The position numbers and the translations under genes were made by a program. The notes beneath the pieces were generated by a model, which saw nothing but the letters and a program-made list of their open reading frames with translations, was not told the origin of the DNA and did no database searches. Below, in pieces: positions 49,126 to 58,557 of a stretch of 64,000 nucleotides of DNA; position 1 is the first letter of the stretch, and every line of letters starts with the position of its first letter. The stretch is from Alistipes sp. (GTDB taxonomy: Bacteria > Bacteroidota > Bacteroidia > Bacteroidales > Rikenellaceae), in NCBI GenBank assembly GCA_020026335.1, contig JAHHQO010000001.1, forward strand, positions 1 to 64,000, given 5' to 3'.

Positions 49126-51159
49126 ATGAAAAAAATGCTTTTGATTTTGGCAACAATGGGTTGTCTGACCGCCTGCAATTCGGACGGCGCAAAGACCACG
49201 GGCATCGACCTCAAGAATTTCAACACCGAGGTAGCCCCCAATGCCGACTTCTACGAGTACGCCACCGGCGGCTGGCAGAAGGCACACCCTCTCAAACCCG
49301 AATACTCGCGCTACGGCTGCTTCGATATGCTCCACGAGAACAACGAGAAGCGTATCAACGAGCTGTTCACCGCCATGACCAAGATGGAGACCGAGAAGGG
49401 TAGTGTGGAGCAGAAGATTGCCGACCTCTACAATATGGGTCTCGACTCCGTACGTTTGAACAACGAGGGCGCAGCTCCCGTGAAGGCCATGCTCGACGAG
49501 ATTCTCGCCATGAAGGACCGCAAGGAGTTCACCCGTCTGTTCAGCGAAGTGCAGAACGGTTACGCATCGCCCTTCTTCTCGGTGGGTGTGCAGGCCGACC
49601 TCAAGGACAGCAACGTCAATGCTTTCTACGCATCGCAGAGCGGTCTGATTATGGGCGACCGCGACTACTACCTCGACAAGGCCAACGCCGAGATTCTGGC
49701 CGGCTACAAGGTATTCCTCCAGAAGCTCTTCACCCTCGCGGGTCTTGAGGAGAAGGAGGCCGAGACTGCCACCGAAAAGGTCGTATCGCTGGAGACCCGT
49801 CTTGCAGAGAAGATGTGGACCAACGTGGAGCTCCGCAATATGTTTGCCCTCTACAACCCCATGACCAAGAAGGAGTTCGAGAAGAAGTATGACGCCATCG
49901 ACTGGGATTTGTTCTATCAGATTCTGGGCGTGGGCGACTACGACAAGATTATCGTCACCACTCCCTCGTCGATTGAGAACGCCAACAAGCTCATCAAGAC
50001 CGCGTCGATTGACGATTTGCGCTACTATCTGGCAGCTCATTTCCTCAGCTCGGCCACCTCTTACCTGAGCGACGACTTCTACAACACCTCGTTTGATTTC
50101 TTCGGCAAGATTATGTCGGGCAAGCAGGAGCAGAAGCCCCGTTGGAAGAGAGCCATGTCGGTGCCCAACTCCATTTTGTCGGAGGCCGTAGGTAAGATGT
50201 ATGTGGAGAAGTACTTCCCCGAGAAGGACAAGGAGCGCATGACCGTCATGGTCAAGAACCTCCAGGAGGCACTCTCGCAGCACATCGCCAACCTCGACTG
50301 GATGTCTGACGCCACCAAGGCCAAGGCACAGGAGAAACTGGCTGCCTTCACCGTGAAGATTGGTTATCCCGACAAGTGGAAGGATTACTCGACCCTCGAA
50401 ATCGACCCCGCAAAGAGCTATTTCGAGAACATCACCGCAGCATCAAAGTGGTATGTGAAGGACAACCTCTCGAAGCTGGGCAAGCCCGTAGACCGCGCAG
50501 AGTGGGGTATGTCGCCTCAGACCATCAACGCTTACTACAGCCCCGTGACCAACGAGATTTGCTTCCCCGCATCGATTCTCCAGCCTCCCTTCTACAACCC
50601 CGAGGCTGACGATGCAGTCAATTACGGTGCCATCGGTGTGGTTATCGGCCACGAGATGACCCACGGATTCGACGACCAGGGTCGCAACTTCGACAAGGAC
50701 GGTAACATGAACAACTGGTGGACAGAGGAGGATGCCGAGGCCTTCAAGAAGAAGACCGAGGTATTGGTTAATCAGTTCAACGCCATCGAGGTACTGCCCG
50801 CCAAGGACGGTCAGCCCGCCCTCATGGCCAACGGTGCACTCTGCCTGGGTGAGAACATCGCCGACCAGGGTGGTCTGCGTGTATCGTACACCGCATTGCA
50901 GAACTCGTTGAACGGCAAGACTCCCGCTCCCATCGACGGCTTCACCGCCGACCAGCGTTTCTATCTGGCTTACGCTACCCTCTGGGGACAGAACATCCGT
51001 GAGGCAGAGATGGCACGTCTGACCAAGATGGACGTTCACTCGCTGGGCAAGTGGAGAGTAAACGCCACTCTGAAGAACATCGATAACTTCTACAAGGCAT
51101 TCGACATCAAGGACGGCGAGATGTTCATGCCCGAGGAGGAGCGCGTGGTGATTTGGTAA
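49126..51159 (+). CDS. M13 family metallopeptidase lipoprotein (PepO/neprilysin type)
   Basis: A 677-residue zinc endopeptidase with lipoprotein signal MKKMLLILATMGCLTAC (Cys17). The zinc motif is HEMTH (509-513, in VVIGHEMTHGFDDQG), with the third ligand Glu576 and Asp580 in LGENIADQGGL. NAYYSPVTNEICFPASILQP precedes it, the substrate-binding region of the family. It probably degrades peptides at the cell envelope. Only 70 bases separate it from pgk, and a terminator sits between, so expression may depend on readthrough or an unrecognised promoter. Confidence 0.95.
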   Translation: MKKMLLILATMGCLTACNSDGAKTTGIDLKNFNTEVAPNADFYEYATGGWQKAHPLKPEYSRYGCFDMLHENNEKRINELFTAMTKMETEKGSVEQKIADLYNMGLDSVRLNNEGAAPVKAMLDEILAMKDRKEFTRLFSEVQNGYASPFFSVGVQADLKDSNVNAFYASQSGLIMGDRDYYLDKANAEILAGYKVFLQKLFTLAGLEEKEAETATEKVVSLETRLAEKMWTNVELRNMFALYNPMTKKEFEKKYDAIDWDLFYQILGVGDYDKIIVTTPSSIENANKLIKTASIDDLRYYLAAHFLSSATSYLSDDFYNTSFDFFGKIMSGKQEQKPRWKRAMSVPNSILSEAVGKMYVEKYFPEKDKERMTVMVKNLQEALSQHIANLDWMSDATKAKAQEKLAAFTVKIGYPDKWKDYSTLEIDPAKSYFENITAASKWYVKDNLSKLGKPVDRAEWGMSPQTINAYYSPVTNEICFPASILQPPFYNPEADDAVNYGAIGVVIGHEMTHGFDDQGRNFDKDGNMNNWWTEEDAEAFKKKTEVLVNQFNAIEVLPAKDGQPALMANGALCLGENIADQGGLRVSYTALQNSLNGKTPAPIDGFTADQRFYLAYATLWGQNIREAEMARLTKMDVHSLGKWRVNATLKNIDNFYKAFDIKDGEMFMPEEERVVIW

Positions 51160-51181
51160 TCACTCCCACCTCCAAATAATT

Positions 51182-51219
51182 ATAGCGGTTGCCCCGACGG
51201 GACAACCGCTATTTTTTTT
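51182..51219 (+). terminator. Intrinsic terminator of the M13 peptidase gene
   Basis: ATAGCGGTTG (51182-51191), 11-base loop, CAACCGCTAT (51203-51212), then a run of T to 51219. Confidence 0.92.
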
Positions 51220-51806
51220 GTGTGGAGACAAAGGGGAATTTTCGAGGGAGGAAATCCACAACTCCCCCACAGGGCAAAACAGCCCCAAAGAGCCCCTCTG
51301 TCCCCACACAGGGGTAAGTCCCCACCACAGGACTTATCCCCACGGAAAACAGAGATATTTATCCCTTTCGGCGGTGTAGGACAGACAGCGTGTCACCGCC
51401 ACCGAAAGGTGGGAAAAAATGGAGGAGGACGAAGCCCCTTTCGGGGAAATACCGCCCCGCGAAAAGGGGGGGGACTTCGCCTGCGGACGGAACTTTTCGT
51501 CCACCATCTCGCCGCTCTTGCGAGCCTGACCGACTGTCGCACAAGCAGACATCTCCCTGCGACAGCGTGCCACTCCCTGCGACACATCTTCCGCGCCGAC
51601 CACCGAAACGGTAACGGGCAATCGCACAAAAACCACAAGACGCCTGCCCCGAAAACCCAAAAAGGCAGAACACCCAAAACAACAACTCGCGCGCCGAGGT
51701 CGGAAATTCCGTCCCGACAGGACAGCCCTCCATAATAATTGCAAAGGGAGAAGATTTCACAATCCTCTCCCTCCGCTCACACTATAATCATTCAATCATA
51801 CCAAGA
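51220..51806. other. Intergenic region between two convergent genes
   Basis: Nearly 590 bases without a supportable gene. GC-rich sequence with open frames on both strands whose translations are Arg/Pro-rich and unrelated to known proteins. It holds an inverted repeat GGGGTAAGTCC/GGACTTATCCCC (51313-51341, one bulge) and a 12-bp direct repeat CTCCCTGCGACA at 51553 and 51573. Function unknown. Confidence 0.45.
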
Positions 51807-52958
51807 TTAGAAGTCAATCTTCTCACCCTCGTAAAGCGCAATGTAGAGCTTCTCCAAGTCTTCTACCGAGGTCTCGCGGGGGTTGAACGAGGTGCAGATG
51901 TCGGCATAAGCGTTCTCCGCCATGCGGTGTACCTCCTTCATCCAAGTCTCCTTCCCGATACCGTACTCGCGAATCGAAGCGGGGACATTAATCTCCTTCT
52001 TGAGGTTCTCTACCGCCTCGATGAACTCATTGGCAGTGGTCTTGCCGACCAGACGAGCCAGGTCCTCGAAACGCGAAGTCACCTTCGAGTTGTAACGCAT
52101 CACGTTGGGCAGAGCCAGCGCGTTGGCACGACCGTGGGGGATACCGAATACACCACCCATCTGGTGAGCCATCGAGTGAACGATACCCAACCAAGCGTTG
52201 GTGAAGGCATAGCCTGCCAAAGCCGAAGCATCGTGCATATTCTGACGAACCTCACCGTTCTCGGGCTCCTCGCACGCCTTCTTCAGGTTAGCGAAAATCA
52301 GCTCGATGCTGCCCTTTGCGAAGGCATCGGCGTAGTTGTCGTCTACGTTCGAGGTGTAAGCCTCGATAGAGTGGGTCAGTGCGTCCATGCCGGTGTTGGC
52401 GGTGATGTCGGCGGGCATCGACTTGCAGAGGTCACCATCGACAATTGCCAAATCGGGCTGCAACTCGTGAGATGCCAGAGGATACTTCACACCCTTCACA
52501 CGGTCGGTAATCACCGCCAGCGAAGTGGTCTCGGTACCGGTACCGCTGGTCGAGGGGATAGCCACGAAACGAGCCTTGTTTCTCAGAGTGGGGATACCAA
52601 AGGGGGTAATCATCTGCTCGAAAGTGATGTCGGGGTGCTCGTAAATCACCCACATTGCCTTGGCAGCATCGATGGACGAAGTACCGCCCAAACCGATAAT
52701 CCAATCGGGCTGGAACTCTGCCATGAAGGCAGCACCCTTACGAACGGTCTCAATCGAGGGGTCAGCCTCTACGCCGTCGAATACGCCATACTCGATACCC
52801 ATCTCGGCGAGGATAGCCTCGGCACGCTGCAAGCTGCCGTTGCGAGTGGTCGAACCCTTACCGGTTACGATGACCGCCTTCTTACCCTCGATGTTCTTCA
52901 GCTCCTCCAAGGAACCGTTACCGTGGTACAATGCACCAGAACCATATAACTTTGCCAT
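51807..52958 (-). CDS. Iron-containing (group III) alcohol dehydrogenase
   Basis: A 383-residue NAD(P)-dependent dehydrogenase, probably reducing aldehydes to alcohols during fermentation. Nucleotide binding: KKAVIVTGKGSTTRNGSLQ and IIGLGGTSSIDAAKAMWV. Metal ligands lie in AIVDGDLCKSMPADITANTG, DALTHSIEAYTS, HSMAHQMGGVFGIPHGRANA. Single gene with its own -7 element. Could be a butanol, 1,3-propanediol or lactaldehyde type; sequence alone does not decide. Confidence 0.92.
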   Translation of the reverse strand: MAKLYGSGALYHGNGSLEELKNIEGKKAVIVTGKGSTTRNGSLQRAEAILAEMGIEYGVFDGVEADPSIETVRKGAAFMAEFQPDWIIGLGGTSSIDAAKAMWVIYEHPDITFEQMITPFGIPTLRNKARFVAIPSTSGTGTETTSLAVITDRVKGVKYPLASHELQPDLAIVDGDLCKSMPADITANTGMDALTHSIEAYTSNVDDNYADAFAKGSIELIFANLKKACEEPENGEVRQNMHDASALAGYAFTNAWLGIVHSMAHQMGGVFGIPHGRANALALPNVMRYNSKVTSRFEDLARLVGKTTANEFIEAVENLKKEINVPASIREYGIGKETWMKEVHRMAENAYADICTSFNPRETSVEDLEKLYIALYEGEKIDF

Positions 52959-53161
52959 AATCAGAAAATAAATTATAATTGTTAATATTCGTGTTTGTCA
53001 TTGTTTTCATCTGACAGTGCAAAAGTAGAGCAAAAGGAGGAGAGAGAAGTTATAAAAAAACTCATAAAATTTATAAAATCGTGAAATGTGCGATTTTCTT
53101 TCATTTTTCGTCCGACAGACCTATATATAAAAAATCTTTAACAACACCCACACAATCCAAT
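52959..53161. other. AT-rich upstream region of the alcohol dehydrogenase gene
   Basis: An AT-rich stretch carrying the promoter element below and several A/T tracts (53041-53140). No gene. Confidence 0.5.
53020..53027 (-). promoter_or_regulatory. -7 element of the alcohol dehydrogenase gene
   Basis: On the minus strand TACTTTTG, matching TAnnTTTG, with a leader of about 55 bases. The -33 region is AT-rich without a clear TTTG. Confidence 0.5.
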
Positions 53162-53195
53162 AAAATAGCCCCTGACCGGCGTCAGGGGCTATTTT
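53162..53195. terminator. Terminator downstream of the patatin-like gene
   Basis: AAAATAGCCCCTGAC (53162-53176), loop CGGC, GTCAGGGGCTATTTT (53181-53195): a 15-bp perfect stem with T on both ends, therefore able to act in both directions. Confidence 0.9.
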
Positions 53196-53259
53196 GCACA
53201 ATTTTATAATTCCGTGTCGCAAATTTATAAATTTACGACCACCACAGATTTGGGACTCA

Positions 53260-55590
53260 TTAATAGAAGGTCGCCTTGGGGGCGAAAATCGGGTAACCGA
53301 AATTGAAGGTCAGATACATATTCTTCCACGATGAGAGGTCATACTTGCTCAACGTAAGACTCACGGGGCCGAAGGGCGTGTGATAGACCAGCGAAGCCTC
53401 GGAGATGTAGTGCCAACGCTCATCGCGTGTGCCGAACTTGTGAAGACTCCAGTCGTCACGGCGTTCGCGGTGCATGGCGAAGAAGCCCAGACGCAGGAAG
53501 AAGTTCTCGCTGAAGTCGAGGGTCGGCATGATACCGCCTGCCACGAAGCGGTTGGAGCGGAAGTCGGGCATATAGAGCATATGGGTGTGCGGGGTGGGGG
53601 AGTAGGCGGGCATCGACATGGCGGAGGCATCGGCCGTCATGAAGCGCGGTTTGTTGGTCACCAGCGCATCGAAATTCAGACCCAGCGAGAACCACTTGCA
53701 GCCCGGCATATCGAAGTATTTGTCCCACGAGAAGCGGCCGCCGAACCAACCGCGGTAGTTCTTGGCGATGAAATGGTTTTGGTCTCCGGGTTTGAATTTG
53801 TCGTGACCCGAGATGTAGATGGCCGACAGGCGCAGGTCGGAACCTCTCCTCGGATAGAGGAACTTGTCGAGGGTATTGCGCGCGATTTCCGCCTTGAAGC
53901 CCACGAACGTGAAGCGCGAGTGGTCGGTATCGGTAGCTTCGGGCAGGGTGCTGTCATAGTGGTAGTTCACCTGACCGATGTTGCTCTTGAGGGTGAAGAC
54001 ACTGCGGCGCAGGAAGGGGACGCCCAGACCGTAGGACATATAGACCTCGCTGTTTTTCACCTCCTCGATGTTGTCGATTTTCGTCACGCGACCGAAAGCT
54101 CCGTGGCGGTAGTTGCGCACCGCGAAGTTGAACGAATAGTCGAAGAAGAGGGGTTTCCACATATAGAAATCCAGACGGCCGCCCACCTCGCCCCAGTTGT
54201 AAATCGGGCCGATGTAGATGTCCGCTCCCACCTCGTGCGCCACACGTCCGATGCGCTGGTAGTGCGCACCGATGTAGGCTTGGTTGAAGGCGGTGGAGGA
54301 GACATTGCCGCCAACCTCAATCTTGAAATTGGGCTTGGTCTTGAATCGCGCGGCGAAGGAGTAGGTCTTCGACTCCTCGTCATAGACCGCCGTGGGGAAG
54401 TCCATCGTGAAGTCGCCGTCCGCCAGCACACCGTAGAGGTTGTTGCGCAGTTTGTCGAACGACATATATCGCTGACGATCGACCGAATGACGGTCCACAT
54501 TGATGAAATTACGCAGGTAGGAACGCTGTGCAGGGGTCAGCCCTTCGAGTTTGTAATCGGAGAACGTGAGTCGCGGACAACGCTTGCGGAACGCCTCGCG
54601 GCGGGCGGCATAGTCCTCCGCCTTGTAGCGTTTGTGCACACGTTTGAGGATTTCGGGCATCTGCTTCACGGCGTCCTCGTAGCCCTTGTTCATAATCTCC
54701 TCGGCGGCATCGAAATCCAACATTCCGGCTGCCACGCCGCGGCGTATGGTCACGCCCCTGTCCTCGGGCATATTGTAGTCGGTGTTCTGCATCACCAGCA
54801 TGAAGACCTGATCCATGATGTTGGTCTCCTCATCGGGGGGATTGTTGCCGTCGGTGCAAATCGAGCCGATGATGAGGTCGGGACGGAACTCCTTGTCCAT
54901 CTCCTTCCACGGGTAGTTGTCGAAGATACCGCCGTCGTAGAGCAGCATATCGTCCTTCTTCACGGGTTTGAAGACCACGGGAATCGACATCGAGGCACGC
55001 ACCGCTTCGCTGAGGTTGCCCTTGCGGAAGACCACGGGACGGCGGCTCGCCATGTCGCTCGCCACGCAGAGGAAAGGCACCATCAGACGGTCGAAATCGC
55101 CGTCCGAGGCCTCGTTCGCCGGGGTGAAGAGTCCCATGAGGGCGAGGTCTATCTGTGTGGAGGAGAGCAGGTTGGTGGGTATCATGAACTTGCTCTTGCG
55201 GTTCTTGAGGTCGAAACGGAAGCTCACCACCGAGGGGCTGTGTCCCAGCTGGCGGTAGTAGGACATATAGCGGTTGGGGTCGATTTTGCCCGACACCCAC
55301 TCCTTGATTTCTCCCGAGTAGACAATCTCGCGCATATCCTGCGGCGAGAAGCCTGCGGCATACATCGCCGCCACGATGGAACCCATCGATGTGCCTGCCA
55401 CATAGTCAATCGGCACGCCGAACTGCTCCAACGCTTCGAGCACTCCGACATGATAGAGCCCCTTGGCACCGCCACCGCTCATCACCACGCCCACTCCCCG
55501 GCGCGACTCCTTCGCCGGGGCATTCCCGGCCGTGGCAGTCGCCATCGAAAACATCAATACCAATATTAATGAGAGAGTTTTAATCAACAT
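53260..55590 (-). CDS. Patatin-like phospholipase fused to POTRA-like and beta-barrel domains (type Vd-like)
   Basis: A 776-residue outer-membrane protein. Signal peptide to about residue 21. Patatin domain: oxyanion motif SGGGAKG, nucleophile Ser68 in GTSMG, catalytic Asp219 in YDGGIFDNYPW. A POTRA-like segment (LTFSDYKLEGLTPAQRSYLR) lies near residues 340-400. The remaining 370 residues show amphipathic strands of a 16-strand Omp85-type barrel, ending with an aromatic residue. This is the architecture of PlpD of Pseudomonas and FplA of Fusobacterium, which display a lipase. Single gene with a terminator. Confidence 0.9.
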   Translation of the reverse strand: MLIKTLSLILVLMFSMATATAGNAPAKESRRGVGVVMSGGGAKGLYHVGVLEALEQFGVPIDYVAGTSMGSIVAAMYAAGFSPQDMREIVYSGEIKEWVSGKIDPNRYMSYYRQLGHSPSVVSFRFDLKNRKSKFMIPTNLLSSTQIDLALMGLFTPANEASDGDFDRLMVPFLCVASDMASRRPVVFRKGNLSEAVRASMSIPVVFKPVKKDDMLLYDGGIFDNYPWKEMDKEFRPDLIIGSICTDGNNPPDEETNIMDQVFMLVMQNTDYNMPEDRGVTIRRGVAAGMLDFDAAEEIMNKGYEDAVKQMPEILKRVHKRYKAEDYAARREAFRKRCPRLTFSDYKLEGLTPAQRSYLRNFINVDRHSVDRQRYMSFDKLRNNLYGVLADGDFTMDFPTAVYDEESKTYSFAARFKTKPNFKIEVGGNVSSTAFNQAYIGAHYQRIGRVAHEVGADIYIGPIYNWGEVGGRLDFYMWKPLFFDYSFNFAVRNYRHGAFGRVTKIDNIEEVKNSEVYMSYGLGVPFLRRSVFTLKSNIGQVNYHYDSTLPEATDTDHSRFTFVGFKAEIARNTLDKFLYPRRGSDLRLSAIYISGHDKFKPGDQNHFIAKNYRGWFGGRFSWDKYFDMPGCKWFSLGLNFDALVTNKPRFMTADASAMSMPAYSPTPHTHMLYMPDFRSNRFVAGGIMPTLDFSENFFLRLGFFAMHRERRDDWSLHKFGTRDERWHYISEASLVYHTPFGPVSLTLSKYDLSSWKNMYLTFNFGYPIFAPKATFY

Positions 55591-55604
55591 ATCTTAATTT
55601 TTTG

Positions 55605-55612
55605 TAACTTTG
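55605..55612 (+). promoter_or_regulatory. -7 element of pheS
   Basis: TAACTTTG, an exact consensus match, 56 bases before the pheS start codon. The -33 region has TTTT at 55578-55581 but no TTTG. Confidence 0.55.
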
Positions 55613-55632
55613 CATGATATAAACTTCATCCC

Positions 55633-55640
55633 CAAAATTA
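55633..55640 (-). promoter_or_regulatory. -7 element of the patatin-like gene
   Basis: On the minus strand TAATTTTG, matching TAnnTTTG, 42 bases before the patatin start. It lies inside the pheS leader, so the two predicted transcripts would start toward each other and overlap slightly. Confidence 0.45.
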
Positions 55641-55668
55641 GAGAAAAAAAAGAATAAACATTCAAAAT

Positions 55669-56694
55669 ATGATAGAGAAAATCGAGAAACTTCTTCAACA
55701 AGTTGAAGCGTTCACACCACAGTCAGCGGCCGAATTAGAGGACTTCCGCATTAAGATTTTGGGCAAGAAGGGCGAACTCAATGCCCTGATGGCCGAATTC
55801 AAGACCGTACCCGCCGAGCAGAAGCGCGAATTGGGACAGCTCATCAACCGTCTGAAAACCGCCGCCACCGAGCGCATCAACTCCCTCAGAGAGGAGTTGC
55901 AGAATGCTGCCGACGACTCTGCATCGGAAATCGGCGACATGACCCGCCCCGGCTCATCGGAGCACATCGGCTCGCGCCACCCCATTTCGCTGGTCAAGAA
56001 CGAGATTGTGGAGGTTTTCTCGCGTCTGGGCTACACCGTGGCCGAGGGTCCCGAAATCGAGGACGACTGGCACGTCTTCTCGGCACTCAACTTCCCGCCC
56101 GAGCACCCGGCACGCGATATGCAGGACACCTTCTTCGTGGAGAAGAACCCCGACATCCTGCTGCGTACCCACACTTCGTCGATTCAGGTGCGCACCATGG
56201 AGCGTCAGAAGCCGCCCATCAGAGTCATCTGCCCGGGTCGCGTATTCCGCAACGAGGCCATCTCCTACCGCGCGCACTGCATCTTCCACCAGCTGGAGGG
56301 TCTCTACATCGACGAGGGTGTGTCGTTTGCCGACATGAAGCAGTCGTTGCAGTACTTCGCCAAGGAGATTTTCGGCGAGAACACCGCCATCCGTATGCGT
56401 CCCTCGTACTTCCCCTTCACCGAGCCTTCGGCCGAGGTCGATGTGTCGTGTAACCTCTGTGGCGGCAAGGGTTGCCCCGTATGTAAGGGTACAGGCTGGC
56501 TCGAAATCATGGGCTGCGGTATGGTAGACCCCAACGTTCTCGAATCCAACGGCATCGACTCGAAGAAGTATTCGGGCTTCGCTTTCGGTATGGGTATCGA
56601 GCGTATCGCCATGCTCAAGTACGGCGTGAAGGACCTGCGTCTCTACTTCGAGAACGATGTTCGTTTCCTCGAGCAGTTCAACAAGGCACTCTAA
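55669..56694 (+). CDS. pheS: Phenylalanine--tRNA ligase subunit alpha
   Basis: PheS carries the class II catalytic core and works with PheT, which is not encoded nearby. The 341-residue product has the N-terminal coiled coil (residues 1-85), motif 1 region (HPISLVKNEIVEVFSRLGY), motif 2 (RVFRNEAISYRAHCIFHQLE) and motif 3 (GFAFGMGIERIAMLKYGV). A CNLCGGKGCPVCKGTGW segment with four Cys is a zinc-knuckle insertion seen in many bacterial PheS. The alanine in FAFGMG is the sensitive form with respect to p-chloro-phenylalanine. Confidence 0.97.
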   Translation: MIEKIEKLLQQVEAFTPQSAAELEDFRIKILGKKGELNALMAEFKTVPAEQKRELGQLINRLKTAATERINSLREELQNAADDSASEIGDMTRPGSSEHIGSRHPISLVKNEIVEVFSRLGYTVAEGPEIEDDWHVFSALNFPPEHPARDMQDTFFVEKNPDILLRTHTSSIQVRTMERQKPPIRVICPGRVFRNEAISYRAHCIFHQLEGLYIDEGVSFADMKQSLQYFAKEIFGENTAIRMRPSYFPFTEPSAEVDVSCNLCGGKGCPVCKGTGWLEIMGCGMVDPNVLESNGIDSKKYSGFAFGMGIERIAMLKYGVKDLRLYFENDVRFLEQFNKAL

Positions 56695-56730
56695 TCCCGA
56701 AGGTTCGGAATCACTAAAAACCGATAACAC

Positions 56731-58536
56731 ATGAGACTTCTGACAGCGATACTGGCACTCTTCATCTCTTTGGTTGCCCTCCCCGCCACGGGCGGCAACA
56801 AACCGAGGGCACCCCGACAAGTACCCCAGTGGGCCGATTCGCTGAAGAGTCTTTACCTCTACACCGAGGGAGTGAAGGCCCTGCACATCCACCGCGACAC
56901 CTCGCGTGCCGTGGGGCTGTTCAACGAGGCACTGACCACCGACCCCGACTATGCTCCGGCGCACCACGCGCTGAGCATGGCGGTGCTGTCGTCACGCCCC
57001 GCGGAGGCACGCGACCATGCACGCCGCGCCTACGAGTGTGACAGCACCAATCTGTGGTATCATCGTCTCTATGCCCAGAGTCTTTTGGTTTCGGGCGACT
57101 ATCGCGAAGCACTCGACATCTTCGTCAAGTTGAAGAATGCCGACGCCAAGAACCCCGACAACTACCGCATTCTGGCTGCCCTCTACGAACTCAGAAAGCA
57201 GCCCTACGCCGCTCTCTCGACCCTCGATTCGGCGGAGGTGCGCTTCGGACGCATTCCCCTGTTGAGTCAGATGAAACGTCAGCTTCTGCTCTCGACCCAT
57301 CAGACTGACAAGGCGATAGAAGATGCACGCGCCATTGTCGAAGAAGCCCCCTACAATGCCGAAAACCAGCTGATTTTGGCAGGTCTCTACGACATGACCC
57401 ATCAGGATTCGCTGGCTGCCGTGCATTTCAAGCTGGCCTACGAAGCCGACTCCACATCGGTGCGCTCGCTGAAGACCCTCTACGCGCTGGCCGACCACTA
57501 CGCCGTGCGCCGCGATTTCCGCCGTATGTTGCAGATGACGCAGGCCATCTTCGAGTCCGACGAGGAGACCCTCGACAACAAAATCGAGCGTTTCAAGCTC
57601 TACACCGACGACCGCAACTTCTACCGCGAATACTACTTCCAGCTCGACGGGCTGGCACGTACCCTCGCGCTGAAGTATCCCAAGGAGGTGGAGGTGGTGA
57701 ATCTCTACGCCAACCACCTCATCTTGTCGGGTGAGCTGGAACACGCCCTCGAACTCTACAAGGTGCATCTCGCCGACGAGAACGCCCCCGAGGAGTACTA
57801 CATCTCCGTCATCAACATGGAGAACTACCTCCGTCACACCGACTCCGTGCGCCACTATGTCCACGAGTCGCTCCGCCGTCACCCCTCCAGCATACCTCTG
57901 CGTATGCTGAAAGGCAATCTCTACGACCGCGAGCAACAGCACGACAAGGCCATAGCGGTCTACACCGAGGCACTCTCCCATGCACAGACCGACACGCTGA
58001 AATCGCAGTTGTGGGGCATGATTGCCGACTCGTGGTTTCAGATTTCGTGCAAGGGTCTGCCCGACGAGGGGTTGCGCGTGATGAAGAACATCCGTCCCCG
58101 GGTTTCCCGTCACCGCAAGGCTGTGGCACAGGCCGACAAAGCCTATGGCAAGGCACTGAAATACCAGCCCGACAATGTGTTACTGATGAACAATTACGCC
58201 TATTTCATGGCGGTGGAGGGCATCCGTCTTCCCTATGCCGAGGAGCTGGCACAACGGGTCATCGAAGCCACGGGACGCAGCAATGCCACCTATCTCGACA
58301 CCTACGCGTGGGTGTTGTACCGTCAGGGTCGTTTGGACGAGGCGCGCAAAATCATGCGTCAGGCCATCGTTCTCGACAAGGACAACAGCCCCTCGCTGCT
58401 GGTACATCTGGGTGACATCACCAATGCCCTGGGCGACCGTTTCATCGCCGAGACCTATTGGCGCAAGGCACTCGAAGCGGGCTACGATGCCCAATCGATA
58501 GCCGACCGTTTTCCGCCGGCTGACGACAAACAATAA
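56731..58536 (+). CDS. Tetratricopeptide-repeat protein
   Basis: A 601-residue exported protein (signal MRLLTAILALFISLVALPAT). From about residue 35 to the end it is helical with multiple TPR units (for example VGLFNEALTTDPDYAPAHHA, EALDIFVKLKNADAKNPDNY, YGKALKYQPDNVLLMNNYAYF, YLDTYAWVLYRQGRLDEARK). TPR arrays hold protein complexes together, probably in the periplasm. It directly precedes an EnvC-like gene; in other Bacteroidales a DUF4292 lipoprotein gene is commonly found between the two (from memory), and it is absent here. Confidence 0.86.
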   Translation: MRLLTAILALFISLVALPATGGNKPRAPRQVPQWADSLKSLYLYTEGVKALHIHRDTSRAVGLFNEALTTDPDYAPAHHALSMAVLSSRPAEARDHARRAYECDSTNLWYHRLYAQSLLVSGDYREALDIFVKLKNADAKNPDNYRILAALYELRKQPYAALSTLDSAEVRFGRIPLLSQMKRQLLLSTHQTDKAIEDARAIVEEAPYNAENQLILAGLYDMTHQDSLAAVHFKLAYEADSTSVRSLKTLYALADHYAVRRDFRRMLQMTQAIFESDEETLDNKIERFKLYTDDRNFYREYYFQLDGLARTLALKYPKEVEVVNLYANHLILSGELEHALELYKVHLADENAPEEYYISVINMENYLRHTDSVRHYVHESLRRHPSSIPLRMLKGNLYDREQQHDKAIAVYTEALSHAQTDTLKSQLWGMIADSWFQISCKGLPDEGLRVMKNIRPRVSRHRKAVAQADKAYGKALKYQPDNVLLMNNYAYFMAVEGIRLPYAEELAQRVIEATGRSNATYLDTYAWVLYRQGRLDEARKIMRQAIVLDKDNSPSLLVHLGDITNALGDRFIAETYWRKALEAGYDAQSIADRFPPADDKQ

Positions 58537-58557
58537 CCCCCACACAACTATCAGACC

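Noticed and set aside
51320..51345. Possible DnaA box (TTATCCCCA) as sign of a replication origin
   Set aside because: Only one box with a mismatch was seen, with no dnaA, AT-rich unwinding region or further boxes.
53380..55569. 729-codon open frame antisense to the patatin-like gene
   Set aside because: Shadow frame; the minus-strand patatin/barrel protein has clear catalytic motifs.
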